Part shown: piece by piece, positions 13,063 to 14,488 of the stretch | How the letters are laid out: every line of letters starts with the position of its first letter | How positions within the stretch are numbered: the stretch's first letter is position 1 | Origin: CAKZSB01 sp964646405 | GTDB taxonomy: Bacteria; Pseudomonadota; Gammaproteobacteria; Granulosicoccales; Granulosicoccaceae | Length of the DNA: 14,488 nt | Assembly: GCA_964646405.1 (NCBI GenBank) | Contig: CAZYDV010000143.1 | Location: 1 to 14,488, forward strand | Direction of reading: 5' to 3' | Notes under the pieces: model-generated | The model's input: only the letters and a program-made list of their open reading frames with translations | The model's database searches: none | What the model was told of the DNA's origin: nothing | Translations under genes and position numbers: made by a program

Positions 13063-13342
13063 GGGTCTGGCCTCGCTAAGTTGTTGTCGAATTGCTACCG
13101 TAACTGACTACGAGCGTCACGGAAAGTGCCATCGCCGGTTTTGGCAAAGCCACGATCCGGTCGAGCCGGCCCGACCACGCTGACCACCACCCGATTTCGC
13201 CTGGCATCAAGTCGACGCATTCCGGCTGGTGCTTAAATTGCTCGTCTCAGGCTTGCGCTCAATGGGCTAGTGGCAAGCCACCCGTCCAGCCGTCTATCTA
13301 CCGAACCTTTTCTGATGTATCGCTTCGATCGGACGCAATGCT
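13063..13342. other. Divergent gap upstream of the YeiH-like gene
   Basis: 280 bases without a convincing gene. A short dyad GTGGC-AA-GCCAC lies at 13270-13281, about 60 nt before the YeiH-like start. GGTCG-N8-CGACC lies at 13159-13176. Either could be a regulator site, for instance for a LysR-type protein as known for yeiH in E. coli, but no regulator gene is adjacent. Confidence 0.3.
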
Positions 13343-14389
13343 ATGCGAAATTCACCGGCTGGACCGGGTTCATCGCTGTCTGGACTGGCTGATCGCTGGC
13401 ACCAGTCTGCGCAACTGTTGTTCCCCGGGATCCTGGTCGCGCTGCTGGTAGCACTGGCGGCGCAGTTTCTGTCGGACCATTACGGTGCGCCAGCGATGCT
13501 GATGGCGTTGCTGCTGGGCGTGCCGCTGCACTTTCTCTCCGAAGAGGGTAAATGTGTGCCGGGGATCGCGTTCTCGGTGTCGTTTATCCTGCGGTTTGGT
13601 GTGGCCCTGCTCGGCGTGCGAGTTAGTGTCGAATTGATATCGGCCATCGGTCCCCATTACATCGGCCTGACCATTGGCGGCGTGTTCGCTACTATTCTGT
13701 TTGGCCTCGTTGGTGCGCGGCTGTTAGGGCGAGGGTGGCGACTTGGCTTGCTGACCGGGGGCTCGGTAGCGATCTGCGGTGCGTCGGCAGCGATTGCCAT
13801 CTCGGCCGTCTTGCCAAAGAACGAGCACTCCGAGCGCAACCTGATATTTACCGTGTTGAGTGTCACCCTGCTAAGTACACTGGCCATGATTATCTATCCA
13901 TTGCTGGCTGGACTGGCTGGTATGAACGAGGTCGAATCCGGTGTCTTTCTGGGCGCCACCATTCACGATGTCGCACAAGTTGTGGGAGCAGGGTTTTCAA
14001 GTTCTCAGGTTACGGGTGAAATCGCAACGGTGGTTAAACTGGTGCGGGTATCGATGTTGGCACCGGTGGTATTGTTGATCGTGTTGTTTGTGCATCGACG
14101 GTTTGGCGCATCAGCTTCGACCGGTGAGAAACCATCCCTGTTGCCAGGCTTTGTATTGGGCTTTATCGCACTGGCGTTGATTCGTTCAACCGGATTGTTG
14201 CCGCCGGCGCTGGTCGAGTTTATCAATGATATCTCTGGCTGGGCTTTGCTGGTGGCCATAGCGGCGGTGGGCATGAGGACCTCACTACAAAAAATCATGC
14301 AAGTGGGTGGACAGGCCATTGTATTGATTGTCGCCGAGACGATCTTTATCGCGGGATTGATTCTGGCAGTGATTCTGGCGATACGATAG
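13343..14389 (+). CDS. YeiH/UPF0324 family putative sulfate/anion exporter
   Basis: Encodes 348 residues, matching the usual 330-350 of the family, with about ten membrane helices. Family hallmarks are LLLGVPLHFLSEEGKCVPGI, then RFGVALLGVRVS, the glycine-rich GGSVAICGASAAIA (about 139-152), LPKNEHSERN, and GATIHDVAQVVGAG (about 204-217). The ATG at 13343 is the family-like start, with a hydrophilic N-terminus of about 25 residues before the first helix. These proteins are annotated as putative sulfate exporters; the best-supported members are linked to taurine/sulfite metabolism, and direct transport data are scarce. No sulfur-metabolism gene is visible in this window. Stop TAG at 14387-14389; the last 99 bases of the window contain nothing I can identify. 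Confidence 0.93.
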   Translation: MRNSPAGPGSSLSGLADRWHQSAQLLFPGILVALLVALAAQFLSDHYGAPAMLMALLLGVPLHFLSEEGKCVPGIAFSVSFILRFGVALLGVRVSVELISAIGPHYIGLTIGGVFATILFGLVGARLLGRGWRLGLLTGGSVAICGASAAIAISAVLPKNEHSERNLIFTVLSVTLLSTLAMIIYPLLAGLAGMNEVESGVFLGATIHDVAQVVGAGFSSSQVTGEIATVVKLVRVSMLAPVVLLIVLFVHRRFGASASTGEKPSLLPGFVLGFIALALIRSTGLLPPALVEFINDISGWALLVAIAAVGMRTSLQKIMQVGGQAIVLIVAETIFIAGLILAVILAIR

Positions 14390-14488
14390 TAGTGGTCACA
14401 TGAGATAGGATCTGCGTTCTGATCTTCGCAGGCGAGAGTAAGCCGGTGCTGTTGTCGGCGATAAGGCGCGGGACATTGCGATGCCTAC

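Noticed and set aside
14412..14431. Hairpin CTGCG-N10-CGCAG after the YeiH-like gene as a terminator
   Set aside because: Only 5 bp with a 10-nt loop and no T-run; not credible as an intrinsic terminator.
1..14488. CRISPR arrays, tRNA/rRNA genes, insertion sequences, phage or toxin-antitoxin genes
   Set aside because: Looked for repeated spacers, cloverleaf-like segments, transposase motifs and small paired genes; none seen by reading both strands. A tRNAscan and Infernal run would settle the RNA question.

Overview
The window is ordinary-looking bacterial chromosomal DNA, moderately GC-rich, with genes on both strands and short gaps. RapZ, a 14-helix DHA2-type drug/H+ antiporter, a YeiH-family exporter and an exported protein with a classical signal peptide all point to a Gram-negative proteobacterium, probably a gammaproteobacterium. 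I cannot name the genus from the sequence. I see no rRNA, tRNA, CRISPR array, insertion sequence, phage gene or plasmid function.

Layout. Bases 2-679 (+) are the 3' part of a P1-family (DmpA/NylC-like) self-cleaving aminopeptidase gene, cut by the window edge. Converging on it is a three-gene minus-strand cluster: a class III CoA-transferase (4225-3041), a polytopic membrane protein of unknown substrate (about 3057-1561) and a crotonase (1468-704). This arrangement suggests uptake, CoA activation and hydration/dehydration or isomerisation of a carboxylic acid, analogous in logic to carnitine or bile-acid catabolic operons. It is the best candidate for an undescribed pathway here. Bases 4484-5356 (+) encode RapZ, unusually separated from ptsN/hpf/rpoN. 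After a 422-base gap comes an inner-membrane alkaline-phosphatase-superfamily enzyme of the LtaS/OpgB type (5779-7791, +). A 298-base gap with competing tiny ORFs follows, then a DHA2-type MFS transporter (8090-9553, +). Its 3' end overlaps that of a convergent gene for a 607-residue exported protein of unknown function (11363-9540, -).

The divergent region 11364-11626 holds a perfect 7-bp inverted repeat near the start of the exported-protein gene. It also holds a possible 45-54 codon membrane-peptide ORF that ends 4 nt before an EamA/DMT transporter gene (11627-12523, +). The right end has a small four-helix membrane protein (13062-12727, -) and a YeiH/UPF0324-family putative exporter (13343-14389, +).

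Transport dominates the window: four recognisable or probable transporters and one further small membrane protein. Apart from the CoA cluster, neighbouring genes do not form an obvious common pathway. The most confident calls are RapZ, the crotonase, the CoA-transferase, the LtaS/OpgB-like enzyme, the MFS and DMT transporters and the YeiH protein. Several start codons are uncertain and are discussed per gene.
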